NCBI RefSeq assembly: GCF_020686965.1 | Contig: NZ_JAJEPS010000016.1 | Location: forward strand, 1 to 62,632 | Direction of reading: 5' to 3' | DNA from: Hominiventricola filiformis | Lineage (GTDB): Bacteria > Bacillota > Clostridia > Lachnospirales > Lachnospiraceae | DNA: 62,632 nucleotides | Shown: positions 1 through 8,339 of the stretch, one piece after another | Position numbering within the stretch: position 1 is the stretch's first letter | Layout of the letters: each line of letters starts with the position of its first letter | Notes under the pieces: generated by a model | Seen by the model: only the letters and a program-made list of their open reading frames with translations | Told to the model about the DNA's origin: nothing | The model's database searches: none | Translations under genes and position numbers: made by a program

Positions 1-87
1 ACAACCGATTTCGCCCCCATTTGGGCATAAAGCAGGGCTACCGCCCAGCAAAAAATATTTGCTAGTGCGACAGCCCCATTTTTCTTA

Positions 88-700
88 TTATAGTCCATAT
101 TCTTTATACAGTTTTTCCGTATACGCTTCATCGGAGACCGCCTTCCGTAGATCTTCTATACGACCATCATTTAACAGATGATCACACAAAACCTTAAGGC
201 GTGCTTCACCAATTCGAATTCCTTCTTCTCTCGAACTGCTCATTTGTGAATTATAATCCAATATTGCTTTCTGTCTCGCTTCGTATTCCAGGCGCTTTCG
301 TTCGTCAGCACTTAATTTTTGCAGAACTTCGTAGGCTTCATTGATATAAGTATCTTCTTCTGCCATTTTTTCAAAATCCTCCTTCTTTTCTGCGGACAGA
401 AACCGCATCCATTTGACAATCAGCGGTTCCTTCTTTTGTTCCGGTGGAAGTTTCTTCAGTTCCAACACATAAATCTCCATCAAATCTGTATACTTCTGCT
501 TTGTTGTCAAATCACAAAACGCAATTTCACGGATGCATTCCTGATCTTCCGGAAACAGGTTAAAATTCAATTTCTTCGGGATTCTTACCAAGAATAGCCG
601 CCACAAATCCCTTTCTCACTTCCGGATAAGCCAAAAGTTCTTTAAAACAGTAATCTACTGTCGGTGACATTAAAAAATCATCGTTTTTCTTCTTTTTCAT
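88..700 (-). pseudogene. Rpn/PD-(D/E)XK nuclease family transposase-like gene, internally deleted and frameshifted
   Basis: The intact family is about 290 residues: a PD-(D/E)XK nuclease-like protein often annotated as an Rpn recombination-promoting nuclease or putative transposase. Here a plausible start (ATG at 700, preceded by AGGGG) opens a 46-codon frame with the usual N-terminus (MSPTVDYCFKELLAYPEVRK) that stops at 562-560. The rest of the protein continues in another frame, with a family-typical middle (NLFPEDQECIREIAFCDL) and C-terminus (LSADERKRLEYEARQKAI, then NSQMSSSREEG). Recalling family members, roughly 80-90 residues covering the catalytic core are missing at the junction near 560-580. 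The 172-aa frame alone (88-606) would lack the N-terminus and the active site. I therefore call a pseudogene made by an internal deletion. The family assignment is from memory of the conserved segments. Confidence 0.7.
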
Positions 701-943
701 ATTATTGTCCCCTTACACTCCATAGCCCGGATGTCAGAAGAAAAACTTGTTTTCTACTATTTTATCACAGATCCCCCTTCCCTGAAAGAAGCTTCTTCCC
801 GCATCCGTTCTATATTAATTTTTTCCTTCTCCGGGAATTTTGCTCGATCAGAGCTCCTAGAATAAGATATAAGATAGTTTTATTACTTTTGTATTTGAAT
901 TGTAACACACAGTTACAAAGAAAGCAACAATTATTTAATGAGA

Positions 944-970
944 ACTCCCGGCAATTTTCATTGCCGGGGA
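944..970 (-). terminator. Hairpin downstream of the lipoprotein gene
   Basis: Inverted repeat CCCGGCAA-N6-TTGCCGGGG lies directly after the stop of the lipoprotein gene. The U-tract on the minus strand is weak. The interval 701-943 between it and the pseudogene start shows no convincing gene. Confidence 0.55.
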
Positions 971-977
971 TTTCACA

Positions 978-1685
978 TTACTCCAGGATCATCACTTTCT
1001 GTACCTGATTCTGATCATCATACCAGATGGCACATGCGGTTCCTTTCTGCACATCCTGCATCTTCACGATATTTTTGGTGAGATACGGCACTACCTGGGC
1101 ATCTTCTGTCACTTCATAAACCGTTCCGTCAGTTGCCTTCAGTGTCCAGATGCCGTTCGTTTCTGTCGGGTCTTCCGCTGCCACAGCGTAGGCCGGCATG
1201 GCAATGTCTTCCGGAACATTTACAAATACGATATCCGGTGTATTCTGCGGCGGAAGGGACATGGTCATAGCATCCCCAAGATAAGCTTCAAAGCTGTCTC
1301 CTGCCTGTACATCCTTCACATCCACTGGAAGTCCGGTTGATGCATCCAGAAGATACGTATGATCCGGGTCAATCATCAGGATGATCTCACCTTCTGAAGA
1401 AACACTGGACTGATTATCTACTATAATTTCATTTTCACCTACATCGGTGATGACTCCAAATACAGCTGCAGACGTTTCTTCAGAATCTACACCAAATTCC
1501 GGGTCCATTTCCATATCTTCATCCGGTATAGCAGCTTCTTCAGAACCCGCTGCCTGATCTTCTGTATTTTCTGCCTGCTCGGTATTTTCGGTCTGTTCTG
1601 CGGCATCTTTCTGTCCGCATCCTGTCATCATTGCTGCGCTCAACGCCGCAGTCATTATCCATACTGCCAATTGTTTTTTCTTCAT
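978..1685 (-). CDS. Hypothetical lipoprotein
   Basis: The product of about 235 aa begins with a type II signal peptide: KKK, a hydrophobic stretch, then lipobox M-T-G-C with the lipidated Cys near residue 23. An acidic Glu/Ala/Asp-rich linker follows (about residues 25-65), then a beta-rich domain resembling small DUF-type surface domains. The frame is open from an ATG at 1694, but AGGAG is only 1 nt from that codon and 10 nt from the ATG at 1685, so 1685 is preferred. The upstream MBL-fold gene stops at 1687, so the two genes are almost certainly cotranscribed and coupled. I do not recognise a specific function. The gene encodes an exported, membrane-anchored protein. Confidence 0.75.
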   Translation of the reverse strand: MKKKQLAVWIMTAALSAAMMTGCGQKDAAEQTENTEQAENTEDQAAGSEEAAIPDEDMEMDPEFGVDSEETSAAVFGVITDVGENEIIVDNQSSVSSEGEIILMIDPDHTYLLDASTGLPVDVKDVQAGDSFEAYLGDAMTMSLPPQNTPDIVFVNVPEDIAMPAYAVAAEDPTETNGIWTLKATDGTVYEVTEDAQVVPYLTKNIVKMQDVQKGTACAIWYDDQNQVQKVMILE

Positions 1686-1686
1686 A

Positions 1687-2568
1687 TTATTCATTCTCCT
1701 GTCTGACTTTTATGTTTTTTCCATCGGTTATGGTAACTACCGTTCCATCGGCCGTCTCCCATTCCTTTATCTGCCGTTTTTTCAAAGCATCCAGTGTTTC
1801 TTCTTCCGCAGGCTGATCCTCCCCGTCGCAGATCACCGCATAGAAAGGATTCACTGCTTCCAACAGTTTTTCCACCTTCTTCTGATAACGTCCATGATGA
1901 GGCATCTTGATCCAGTCCGCCGTCCAGTCCACACCAGAGTCCAGCATCTGACGGATTCTGGTCTTTTCAATATCACCGGTAAATAAAAATTTCCGTTCGC
2001 CACAGATAACTTTTGCAACCAGAGACATGTCATTGTCATATTCACCGTCCGTATCCTGAATTTCTTCCGGATCATCCGCCGCATAAATCGCAAGAGATGT
2101 GTTCACCGATCCTGCAGGAATTTCCAGTGTTTCCGTTCCAGTTATCCGCTGTACCTCCGTCTCCGGATGTGCCTCCAATGCCGACAGAAATGCCGCATAC
2201 TCGGGTCTTGTTCCTTCATAATCCGGCATCAGTACCTGATCCGCGCCAACCGTTCCCAGAAGCTCTGCCGCACTGCCCACATGATCCTTATCAAAATGAG
2301 TGACCAGCAGAAGATTCAGGTGATCAATGCCTGCCGCCTCCAGTGTCTCACGAATATAGGAACCATCCCTTTCCTCTCCAGTGTCAATCATGGCCGCCCA
2401 ACTATCCGTCTTAAGAATCAGTGCATCTGCCTTTCCTACCGGCAGCGCCGTAATCGTAAGCGCCGGATTTTTTATCTCATCAGAGCCTGCAAACTGCCGG
2501 ATACCCAGCCACACTGCTATCAGCGCTGCCAGAAGGATACCCACTGCTATTATTCTTTTCTTTTCCAT
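1687..2568 (-). CDS. Membrane-anchored MBL-fold metallohydrolase, ComEC/Rec2-like
   Basis: The 293-aa protein has one N-terminal hydrophobic anchor (residues 5-22) followed by a metallo-beta-lactamase fold. The metal-binding signature THFDKDHVG is near residue 90, FTGDIEK gives the later ligand, and KMPHHGR gives the C-terminal His motif. This arrangement is that of the ComEC/Rec2 beta-lactamase domain found without the channel domain, often annotated as a competence-like or late-competence hydrolase. Members are probably nucleases or phosphodiesterases acting outside the membrane; the substrate is unknown. The downstream lipoprotein gene starts 1 nt past the stop, so the pair is an operon. 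Confidence 0.85.
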   Translation of the reverse strand: MEKKRIIAVGILLAALIAVWLGIRQFAGSDEIKNPALTITALPVGKADALILKTDSWAAMIDTGEERDGSYIRETLEAAGIDHLNLLLVTHFDKDHVGSAAELLGTVGADQVLMPDYEGTRPEYAAFLSALEAHPETEVQRITGTETLEIPAGSVNTSLAIYAADDPEEIQDTDGEYDNDMSLVAKVICGERKFLFTGDIEKTRIRQMLDSGVDWTADWIKMPHHGRYQKKVEKLLEAVNPFYAVICDGEDQPAEEETLDALKKRQIKEWETADGTVVTITDGKNIKVRQENE

Positions 2569-2654
2569 TTACAATTATGCTCCTCCTGTGCCGCCTATTG
2601 TATCAGATTTACGGAATAAATCAAATTAAGATTTTCTAAAGTTTCCAGAAACAT

Positions 2655-2702
2655 GAAAATGCCGCTTTACCGTCTTGATAAACGGCATAGCGGCATTTCC
2701 AT
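2655..2702 (-). terminator. Terminator of fucO
   Basis: On the minus strand AAATGCCGCT pairs with AGCGGCATTTT, with inner ATGCCGTTT/GACGGTA pairing as well. It lies about 40 nt after the fucO stop and ends in TTTT, a good intrinsic terminator. Confidence 0.75.
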
Positions 2703-2739
2703 ATCGTATATAGGAAGTATGTAATGGTGGATAACGTCT

Positions 2740-3888
2740 TTACAGAAGTTTGCGGTACAGCATCTCAATATCTTCCAGAGTTGCCTCTTTCGGGTTACCC
2801 GGTGCGCAGGCATCTGCCACTGCACTTTCACTTAAGAACCGTACATCCTCTTCTTTTGCAATTCCTTTCAGGTCTTTCGGAATGCCAACATCGGAAGCCA
2901 GTTTGCGGACCGCATCAACGGCTGCTTTCCGGTATTCTTCCTGACTCATGGTCTCTGTTCCCTGAACGCCCATTGCTTTTGCAATGTCTCTGTATTTCTC
3001 TCCGGTAGCATCTGCGTTAAATTCCATAACCGTCGGAAGCAGAATTGCATTTGCCACACCATGCGGAGTGTCATAGACAGCTCCCAGTGCATGTGCCATG
3101 GAATGTACAATTCCAAGTCCTACGTTGGAAAATCCCATTCCTGCAACATACTGGCCAAGCGCCATTCCTTCCCGGCCTTCCGGTGTATTCTCAACTGCAC
3201 CTCTTAAGGAAGAAGAAATCAGCTCGATGGCTTTCAGATGAAACATGTCCGTCATCTCCCATGCTGCCTTTGTAATGTATCCTTCAATGGCGTGGGTCAG
3301 CGCGTCCATGCCGGTTGCTGCCGTCAGTCCCTTCGGCATAGATGACATCATATCCGGGTCAACCACTGCCACAATCGGAATATCATGGGTATCGACACAT
3401 ACGAATTTTCTTCTCTTTTCGGTGTCGGTAATGACATAGTTAATGGTAATCTCTGATGCAGTACCTGCTGTGGTCGGAACTGCAATAATCGGAACCGACG
3501 GATTCTTGGTCGGTGCTACACCTTCCAGACTTCTCACATCCTCAAACTCCGGGTTATTAATGATAATTCCGATTGCCTTTGCCGTATCCATAGGAGAACC
3601 ACCTCCCAGTGCTACGATAAAGTCTGCTCCGGATGCTTTGTATGCTTTCACACCATCCTGCACATTCTCAATGGTCGGGTTCTCTTTAATATTGGTATAA
3701 ACCTCATAAGGACATCCTGCCTGCTCCAGTACATCGGTCACTTTCTTGGTTACCCCATGCTTATAAAGGGTCGGACCCGAACATACAAATGCCTTTCGGA
3801 AGCCTCTGCGGGTTACTTCTCCTGCGATCTCCTGAATGGCTCCTTTCCCATGATAAGATGTTTCATTTAAAACGATTCTGTTTGCCAT
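2740..3888 (-). CDS. fucO: Lactaldehyde reductase / iron-containing alcohol dehydrogenase
   Basis: Group III iron-dependent alcohol dehydrogenase, 382 aa, the usual length. It reduces L-lactaldehyde to L-1,2-propanediol with NADH in fucose/rhamnose fermentation. The N-terminus (MANRIVLNETSYHGKGA), the GGGSPMDTAKAIG NAD-binding loop, TTAGTASEITINYVI, TGMDALTHAIEGY (Fe ligands Asp and His) and HSMAHALGAVYDTPHG (two more His ligands) follow E. coli FucO almost position by position. It stands alone here with its own promoter and terminator and no fucose genes beside it. A more general diol dehydrogenase role is possible. ATG at 3888 follows GGAGG. Confidence 0.9.
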   Translation of the reverse strand: MANRIVLNETSYHGKGAIQEIAGEVTRRGFRKAFVCSGPTLYKHGVTKKVTDVLEQAGCPYEVYTNIKENPTIENVQDGVKAYKASGADFIVALGGGSPMDTAKAIGIIINNPEFEDVRSLEGVAPTKNPSVPIIAVPTTAGTASEITINYVITDTEKRRKFVCVDTHDIPIVAVVDPDMMSSMPKGLTAATGMDALTHAIEGYITKAAWEMTDMFHLKAIELISSSLRGAVENTPEGREGMALGQYVAGMGFSNVGLGIVHSMAHALGAVYDTPHGVANAILLPTVMEFNADATGEKYRDIAKAMGVQGTETMSQEEYRKAAVDAVRKLASDVGIPKDLKGIAKEEDVRFLSESAVADACAPGNPKEATLEDIEMLYRKLL

Positions 3889-3913
3889 CTTTTCAATCCT
3901 CCATTCTGCTGAT

Positions 3914-3972
3914 AGGTGAAATTGTTTTTTCTTTCACAATCTTTACTATACACCTGTTTTTCAAATAGTCAA
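3914..3972 (-). promoter_or_regulatory. fucO promoter and possible operator
   Basis: On the minus strand TTGACT (3972-3967) and TATAGT (3950-3945) are separated by 16 nt. Just downstream an inverted repeat GTGAAA-N10-TTTCAC (3937-3916) lies in the expected leader, where a repressor could act. Confidence 0.6.
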
Positions 3973-4028
3973 TAAGTTTGTTATATTATTGACATACTGA
4001 TTTGGAATATCTTATGACCCTGTTTTAA

Positions 4029-4448
4029 TGCCCGCAGTCGGGGCTGTGGGTCTCAGCGCCCAACTTGCTTCTCATGGAAAATCTGTGGTGGCCGGGACTG
4101 AATTTCCGGCGTCCGGAGATGACTTATCTTCTGTTGGAAAGTATCCATTATCAGAAGAAAGGCCTGATGCTGGATACAGGACATTTTCTGCATACCCACC
4201 CCCATATACTGTCAGACGATCCCATGGAACAGATGAACCAGCTGTTCACCCATATTTTTGCCATCGATAAGCACCAGCCTTTCACCGCCCTTGGCGTCCG
4301 GGAACTGGTGGAACGGATTCAACCGGAATATGTGACACTGGAATATATCACAGAAAGCCGGGAACAGCTGGCAGAATATTTAAGCCAGGGCATGGCCGCG
4401 TTAAAAAATGAAAAAATCTTTGTTAATCCATTGACGAATTGGGAATAA
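4029..4448 (+). pseudogene. C-terminal remnant of a TIM-barrel (sugar phosphate isomerase/epimerase-like) protein
   Basis: An open frame without a convincing start encodes LLLMENLWWPGLNFRRPEM, then LMLDTGHFLHTHP, then HIFAIDKHQPFTALGVRELVE and EYVTLEYITESREQLAEYL. The segments read as the back half of a TIM-barrel family protein of the xylose-isomerase-like superfamily. A stop lies at 4026 directly upstream, so the N-terminal half is missing. The join between the Met-Glu-Gln-Met-Asn segment and FTHIFAID seems shorter than in intact relatives, suggesting an internal deletion too. There is no SD sequence. I regard it as a decayed gene. Family assignment is moderate. Confidence 0.5.
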
Positions 4449-4458
4449 CTGCTATAAT
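4431..4458 (+). promoter_or_regulatory. Promoter of the THF riboswitch-folT unit
   Basis: TTGACG (4431-4436), a 16-nt spacer and perfect TATAAT (4453-4458). Transcription would start about 10 nt before the aptamer. Confidence 0.75.
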
Positions 4459-4473
4459 AAAAAACAAGTAAAT

Positions 4474-4580
4474 AATAGCGAAGTAGAATCTTACGCGTTA
4501 AGTGCCCGTGGATGGGGAGTTGTCACGGGACGAAAAGCCCAAAGGCTTACGGTGTCTGATTCGCACCCGTTGCTACATAT
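4474..4580 (+). promoter_or_regulatory. Tetrahydrofolate (THF) riboswitch
   Basis: The sequence AGTAGAATCTTACGCGTTAA, then GTGCCCGTGGATGGG-AGTTGTCACGGGACGAA and the closing GATTCGCACCCGTTGCTAC strand, follows the known THF riboswitch layout (CGCGUUAAGUG, GGAUGGG, GUCACNNNACGAA, GGUG). Outer helix P1 pairs TAGCGA with TTGCTA. It precedes a folate-family ECF S component, the classic target. The route to the SD sequence (GGAGG at 4679) includes GAAGGA/TCCTTC and a possible CACC/GGTG pairing (4658-4661 with 4681-4684) that could hide the SD. No U-tract terminator is evident, so translational control is more likely. Confidence 0.9.
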
Positions 4581-4692
4581 GAGGATACATCTCAGATGTG
4601 GTGCCTGAAAGATATTATTTATGAGTCACTTATCATTCAGCGAAGGACTGGTTCCTTCACCCCTGCATTTCATCTATGGAGGTGTATTTTTT

Positions 4693-5247
4693 ATGCAGAT
4701 TTCAAAAGAAGCGCTGGATCTCAAATACCAGTTGCAGGAACTGTGCAAAGTACAGAATTTATGTATCTGTGGTTTCTTCATTGCACTGTACGTGGTACTG
4801 TCATTCTTCAACATTCCGATCTCTTCTATCGTTGAGATCCGTATCGGATTCCTAGCATTTATTGCTGCCGGTATGATGGGCGGCCCGGTGATGGGCTTCA
4901 CGGTTGGATTCCTTGGCGACATGCTGAACAGCTTTGTCAGAGGATTTTCCTATTTTCCGGGATTTTCCTTAAGCTATGCTCTGGTTGGCGCACTTTGCGG
5001 ACTGATTCTGTATCGTTCCAAAATCACCAAGCTCCGCGCTGTTGCCTGTGCACTGGTGGAATTCGTTATCAGCATTACGCTGACATCCACCTGGCTGTAC
5101 CTGATGTACGGCACCCCGCTTCAGGTACTTCTGACCACCAGAATCATTAAATGTACCATGAACTTCTTTGTAAATATCGTCATCATCTATGTATTTCTGG
5201 AAGCATTACAGAAAGTGGTACGTGTGGCATTACCTGCCCGCAGATAA
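4693..5247 (+). CDS. folT: Folate-family ECF transporter S component
   Basis: The substrate-binding membrane subunit (184 aa) of an energy-coupling factor importer. About six hydrophobic segments are visible. GFFIALYVVLSFFNIPIS near the N-terminus is the AxxxA-like helix that contacts EcfT. EIRIGFLAFIAAGMMGGPV and GFLGDMLNSFVR are typical of the folate group. The frame is open from an ATG at 4621, but GGAGGT lies 9 nt before the ATG at 4693, which starts at the family N-terminus. The EcfA/A'/T energising genes are not in this window, so it should be a group II module sharing an ECF elsewhere. Regulation is by the THF riboswitch. Confidence 0.9.
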   Translation: MQISKEALDLKYQLQELCKVQNLCICGFFIALYVVLSFFNIPISSIVEIRIGFLAFIAAGMMGGPVMGFTVGFLGDMLNSFVRGFSYFPGFSLSYALVGALCGLILYRSKITKLRAVACALVEFVISITLTSTWLYLMYGTPLQVLLTTRIIKCTMNFFVNIVIIYVFLEALQKVVRVALPARR

Positions 5248-5263
5248 TTACATTTGAACTCCC

Positions 5264-5316
5264 AAAAAGCCGCCATCCATCTGGCATCTTCTGCCAGCGG
5301 ATGACGGCTCTTTTGA
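5264..5316 (+). terminator. Terminator of folT
   Basis: AAGCCGCCATCC ... GGATGACGGCTC followed by TTTT, with an inner CTGGCA/TGCCAG helix. It lies directly after folT, in a convergent gap, so it may also serve the DUF1622 gene. Confidence 0.8.
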
Positions 5317-5325
5317 TCTTTATGC

Positions 5326-5658
5326 TTAATGCATTTCTTTTTCTTCTTCTTTGATTTCCCAGTGAATGAGGAAGGTCAATGCTGCACGTAAAGCGATAAT
5401 TCCTGCTACGGTGCCGATCTCTTTCCAGTCCCGGACAATCACCGTTCTTAAGATCTCGCTTCCAAGCTTAAACTCCAGACCCATAGCCAGACCTTTGGCC
5501 AGAGTCAGCTTTGTCTCCGGCGACCGTTTCAGATACAGCCAGAATCCACGGAGGCCAGAGAAAATAATAATTCCCACCCCGATAAATTCAAAGATCAGAA
5601 TGGCAATTTCTACCAGATGATCCATGCAAAATTCCAGTACATTCAGAATATCCGCCAT
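5326..5658 (-). CDS. DUF1622 family small membrane protein
   Basis: A 110-aa integral membrane protein with three hydrophobic helices. EFCMDHLVEIAILIFEFIGV and IIIFSGLRGF come first, then the conserved LAKGLAMGLEFKLGSEILRT segment and a final helix IALRAALTFLIHWEI. This matches the DUF1622 family, whose function is unknown. The frame runs further upstream, but AGGAGG lies 8 nt before ATG 5658, and the upstream AAA gene stops at 5660, so they are translationally coupled. It is the last gene of the LRR-VWA-AAA cassette, which suggests a membrane partner for that module (inference). Confidence 0.85.
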   Translation of the reverse strand: MADILNVLEFCMDHLVEIAILIFEFIGVGIIIFSGLRGFWLYLKRSPETKLTLAKGLAMGLEFKLGSEILRTVIVRDWKEIGTVAGIIALRAALTFLIHWEIKEEEKEMH

Positions 5659-5659
5659 C

Positions 5660-7015
5660 CTACTGTCCTCCTTCTCTTCTTTCCATCCGGTCACGGAGAG
5701 CATCCATATCATCGAGGATTCCCTGCCGGCCTTCCCGGAATAAGAGTCCTTTATTGTATTTGTAGTAGCGGTCGCAGCCATTTTCACTGATAAACCAGGA
5801 ACTGTAGGGATTGATCGTAAGCTCCGTGACAAAGACTACCAGCTCCTGTCCTTCTCCGAATGCAGTCTCACAGAAATCAAAGGCGCATTCCAGATTTTCC
5901 GCAGCTTCCTCCACCATCTGCTCTCTTCTGCTCACCTGGGCTTCAAAATCTGCCCGGATCGCTTCATCCAGTTCCCCTTCCAGCGCTTTCTTCGATTTCA
6001 GCTGCTCATAGACTTCTGTGACCTGCTCATCCACAGCCTGTACCTGGGAAAAGATCTCTCCCAGACGGCTGATGAGAAGCCCCACCACACTGAGCCGCTC
6101 ATCGAAAGCGGCAAATTTAAGTTTCTCAATGGCGGACGGTTTCCACACGCCTTTTAAGATACCGTCAATCTGGTAATCGGTCTTATATTTTGCATAGAGG
6201 TCGAGATACGCCGCAAAGTCCTTGGCAATTCTGCCATGCTGGAGATACTGTCCCACCACTTCCTGGTCTACCGGAATATCAAGTGCCTCGTAAACCTGCA
6301 AAATTTCTGAAAGATCCTGCCATCCTCTGGCCGTTACAAAACGTTTCCCGTCCACAGTCGTCTCGATCTGATAAAAATTGTCCGGTTTAATATCCAGATA
6401 CGAAATGATAGCGCCATGAATCTTCTGCTCATAGGCAAATTCTTTCCACACCTGATAGTCTGCCTCTATCTCGATCTTCTTCACACGGTCCAGGGTAACA
6501 ATATCGAACTCCCGGACGGATTTGTTATATTCCGGCGGGTTGCCTGCTGCCACAATGATCCATCCTTCCGGCACCTGCTGGTTACCGAAGGTCTTACACT
6601 GCAGAAACTGAAGCATGGTCGGTGCCAGTGTCTCAGACACGCAGTTGATCTCATCGATAAAGAGAATTCCTTCCTGCTGCCCTGTCTCCTCCATCTTCTC
6701 ATAGACCGCGGAAATGATCTCACTCATGGTATATTCCGTCACAGAATGCATCTTTCCCTGATATTCTTTTTCCCTGATAAAAGGAAGGCCAATGGCACTC
6801 TGGCGGGTATGATGGGTGATGGTGTAGGAAAGAAGGGGCAGTCCGCACTCTTCGGCCACCTGCTCCATAATCTGAGTCTTGCCGATACCTGGAGGTCCCA
6901 TGAGCAGCACCGGGCGCTGGCGGATCACCGGAATCCGGTACTTTCCGTCCGCTCCCCGCAGGTGGTATGCATCAATGGTATGTTTGATTTCTTCTTTTGC
7001 TCGCTTGATATTCAT
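5660..7015 (-). CDS. MoxR-like AAA+ ATPase
   Basis: 451-aa AAA+ protein of the MoxR/RavA type. Walker A GPPGIGKT is at about residues 40-47, Walker B ILFIDEIN near 120, sensor-1 AAGNPPEYN near 165, and an arginine-finger region follows. A C-terminal helical extension (about 280-450) is rich in charged residues. MoxR ATPases act as chaperones with VWA-domain partners. The adjacent upstream gene is such a VWA protein, with an ATGA stop/start overlap at 7012-7015. That overlap fixes the start at 7015, not the longer frame from 7051. Target of the chaperone pair is unknown. Confidence 0.9.
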   Translation of the reverse strand: MNIKRAKEEIKHTIDAYHLRGADGKYRIPVIRQRPVLLMGPPGIGKTQIMEQVAEECGLPLLSYTITHHTRQSAIGLPFIREKEYQGKMHSVTEYTMSEIISAVYEKMEETGQQEGILFIDEINCVSETLAPTMLQFLQCKTFGNQQVPEGWIIVAAGNPPEYNKSVREFDIVTLDRVKKIEIEADYQVWKEFAYEQKIHGAIISYLDIKPDNFYQIETTVDGKRFVTARGWQDLSEILQVYEALDIPVDQEVVGQYLQHGRIAKDFAAYLDLYAKYKTDYQIDGILKGVWKPSAIEKLKFAAFDERLSVVGLLISRLGEIFSQVQAVDEQVTEVYEQLKSKKALEGELDEAIRADFEAQVSRREQMVEEAAENLECAFDFCETAFGEGQELVVFVTELTINPYSSWFISENGCDRYYKYNKGLLFREGRQGILDDMDALRDRMERREGGQ

Positions 7016-8322
7016 AAGTCTTCTTCGTCCAGCATCAGGCGGATTGCCCAAGGCGGAACACTTACCTCCTTATAATCTTCCCTGAATAAAATGAACGCCG
7101 CATCATAGGGCGGCCTCTTCCGCGGGAAGGTTCCTTTTCCATCGGTGAAATACAATAATCCTTTCAGATTTTTAAATTCACCCTGGTCGATGAGCTGCTG
7201 CACATAGGTGAATGCGGGGCGGAAATCCGTTCCTCCATCTCCATAGAGCTGCAGATGATCCATGTACTGTTTCAGCTCTTCTCCTGTTGTAATCAGCTGA
7301 TCTGCACGTACTGCATCATCACATTGCAGAATCCGGATATGTACTTTCCGAAAGAAACTCTCCGTCTCAGCCAGGATGTGATACGTCTCCTCCAGAAATT
7401 TTCTCACCAGATCGCCGCTGCAGGACATGGATGTGTCAATTACAATGACGAATTCTTCAATTTTATGAGTTTCTTTCCATTCCTGTGGTTCAATAAGCGG
7501 CATATTGCCATACATCCGGAGACCGTAGCTGTAAAATACATAATCAAAAGAATCCGGATCGATCTGCATTTCTTCTTTTAAGACTGCAAATTTCCTCAGA
7601 AACGTCCGGTAATCATAACGCTCCCGGTTCTCCACCGCCAGTTCATCGGACAGGTCTCCGTCCTCTGTTCCCGCTTCTCTTCCGATAGAAAGCTCCGTCT
7701 GCATCCGGTCGCTGACATCCTTCCAGTGCTTCTTAAGCTTTGCCATCAGAGGTGACGGCGGCTTCGGACCTTCCTCCTCCGGCGGAGCCGGCCAGTATGT
7801 ATGGTCATCGATACAGAATTCCTGTACCATCCTTGCCCTCTGCTCCGGACGGTAATCCGCTTTCTTCAGTTCCCGGTAAATGCCTTCTGCCGTCAGCACT
7901 TTCAGAGTTTTCCGCAGTTCGTCATAGACTGCACGCCGGAACGGATGGACGCCCATGCGGATGCTTCGGTGATGCATCCCGTCGATGAGCGCTTCCACTG
8001 CCATATCACAGGACAGATTCCACAGCTCCCGGTCTTCCGGACAAGGCCGGAACAGATGCCGAAAAATGCAGTGAAACACCATATGGAGATACACCCGGTT
8101 CACCAGCATGGGATTTTCCCGATAGAGATCTGCCAGATAATGGGGTTCGTATGCAATTTTTAATCCGTCCGTGCCAATGCGCGGAATGTCTGTGGTAATC
8201 TCCCAGGCAAGGCTTGATAATGCCACATCCAGATATCGCATATTGATATACAGGGCATTTCTGGAGCTTTCCAGGATTTTCCTGCAGATGTTTTCAAACC
8301 CGGCCTCGATTTCGTATGCCAT
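7012..8322 (-). CDS. VWA-like domain protein with N-terminal metallopeptidase-like domain (DUF2201 type)
   Basis: 436 aa. The N-terminal half has the H80-xxx-H84-xxxx-H89 segment (LHMVFHCIFRHLF), which resembles the putative metallopeptidase domain of VWA/DUF2201 proteins. The C-terminal half is a von Willebrand A-like fold with a MIDAS signature DTSMS at 296-300 and a later GGGTDF-like loop (YGDGGTDFRPAF). Such proteins pair with MoxR ATPases, here directly downstream with a 4-nt overlap. The metallopeptidase HExxH glutamate is not present (HMVFH), so catalysis is doubtful. Cytoplasmic; no signal peptide. Confidence 0.88.
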   Translation of the reverse strand: MAYEIEAGFENICRKILESSRNALYINMRYLDVALSSLAWEITTDIPRIGTDGLKIAYEPHYLADLYRENPMLVNRVYLHMVFHCIFRHLFRPCPEDRELWNLSCDMAVEALIDGMHHRSIRMGVHPFRRAVYDELRKTLKVLTAEGIYRELKKADYRPEQRARMVQEFCIDDHTYWPAPPEEEGPKPPSPLMAKLKKHWKDVSDRMQTELSIGREAGTEDGDLSDELAVENRERYDYRTFLRKFAVLKEEMQIDPDSFDYVFYSYGLRMYGNMPLIEPQEWKETHKIEEFVIVIDTSMSCSGDLVRKFLEETYHILAETESFFRKVHIRILQCDDAVRADQLITTGEELKQYMDHLQLYGDGGTDFRPAFTYVQQLIDQGEFKNLKGLLYFTDGKGTFPRKRPPYDAAFILFREDYKEVSVPPWAIRLMLDEEDL

Positions 8323-8339
8323 GGCTTACGCCTTTCTAT

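Noticed and set aside
5659..5832. 58 extra N-terminal codons on the DUF1622 gene
   Set aside because: Overlaps the end of the AAA gene in another frame; AGGAGG and the family N-terminus support 5658.
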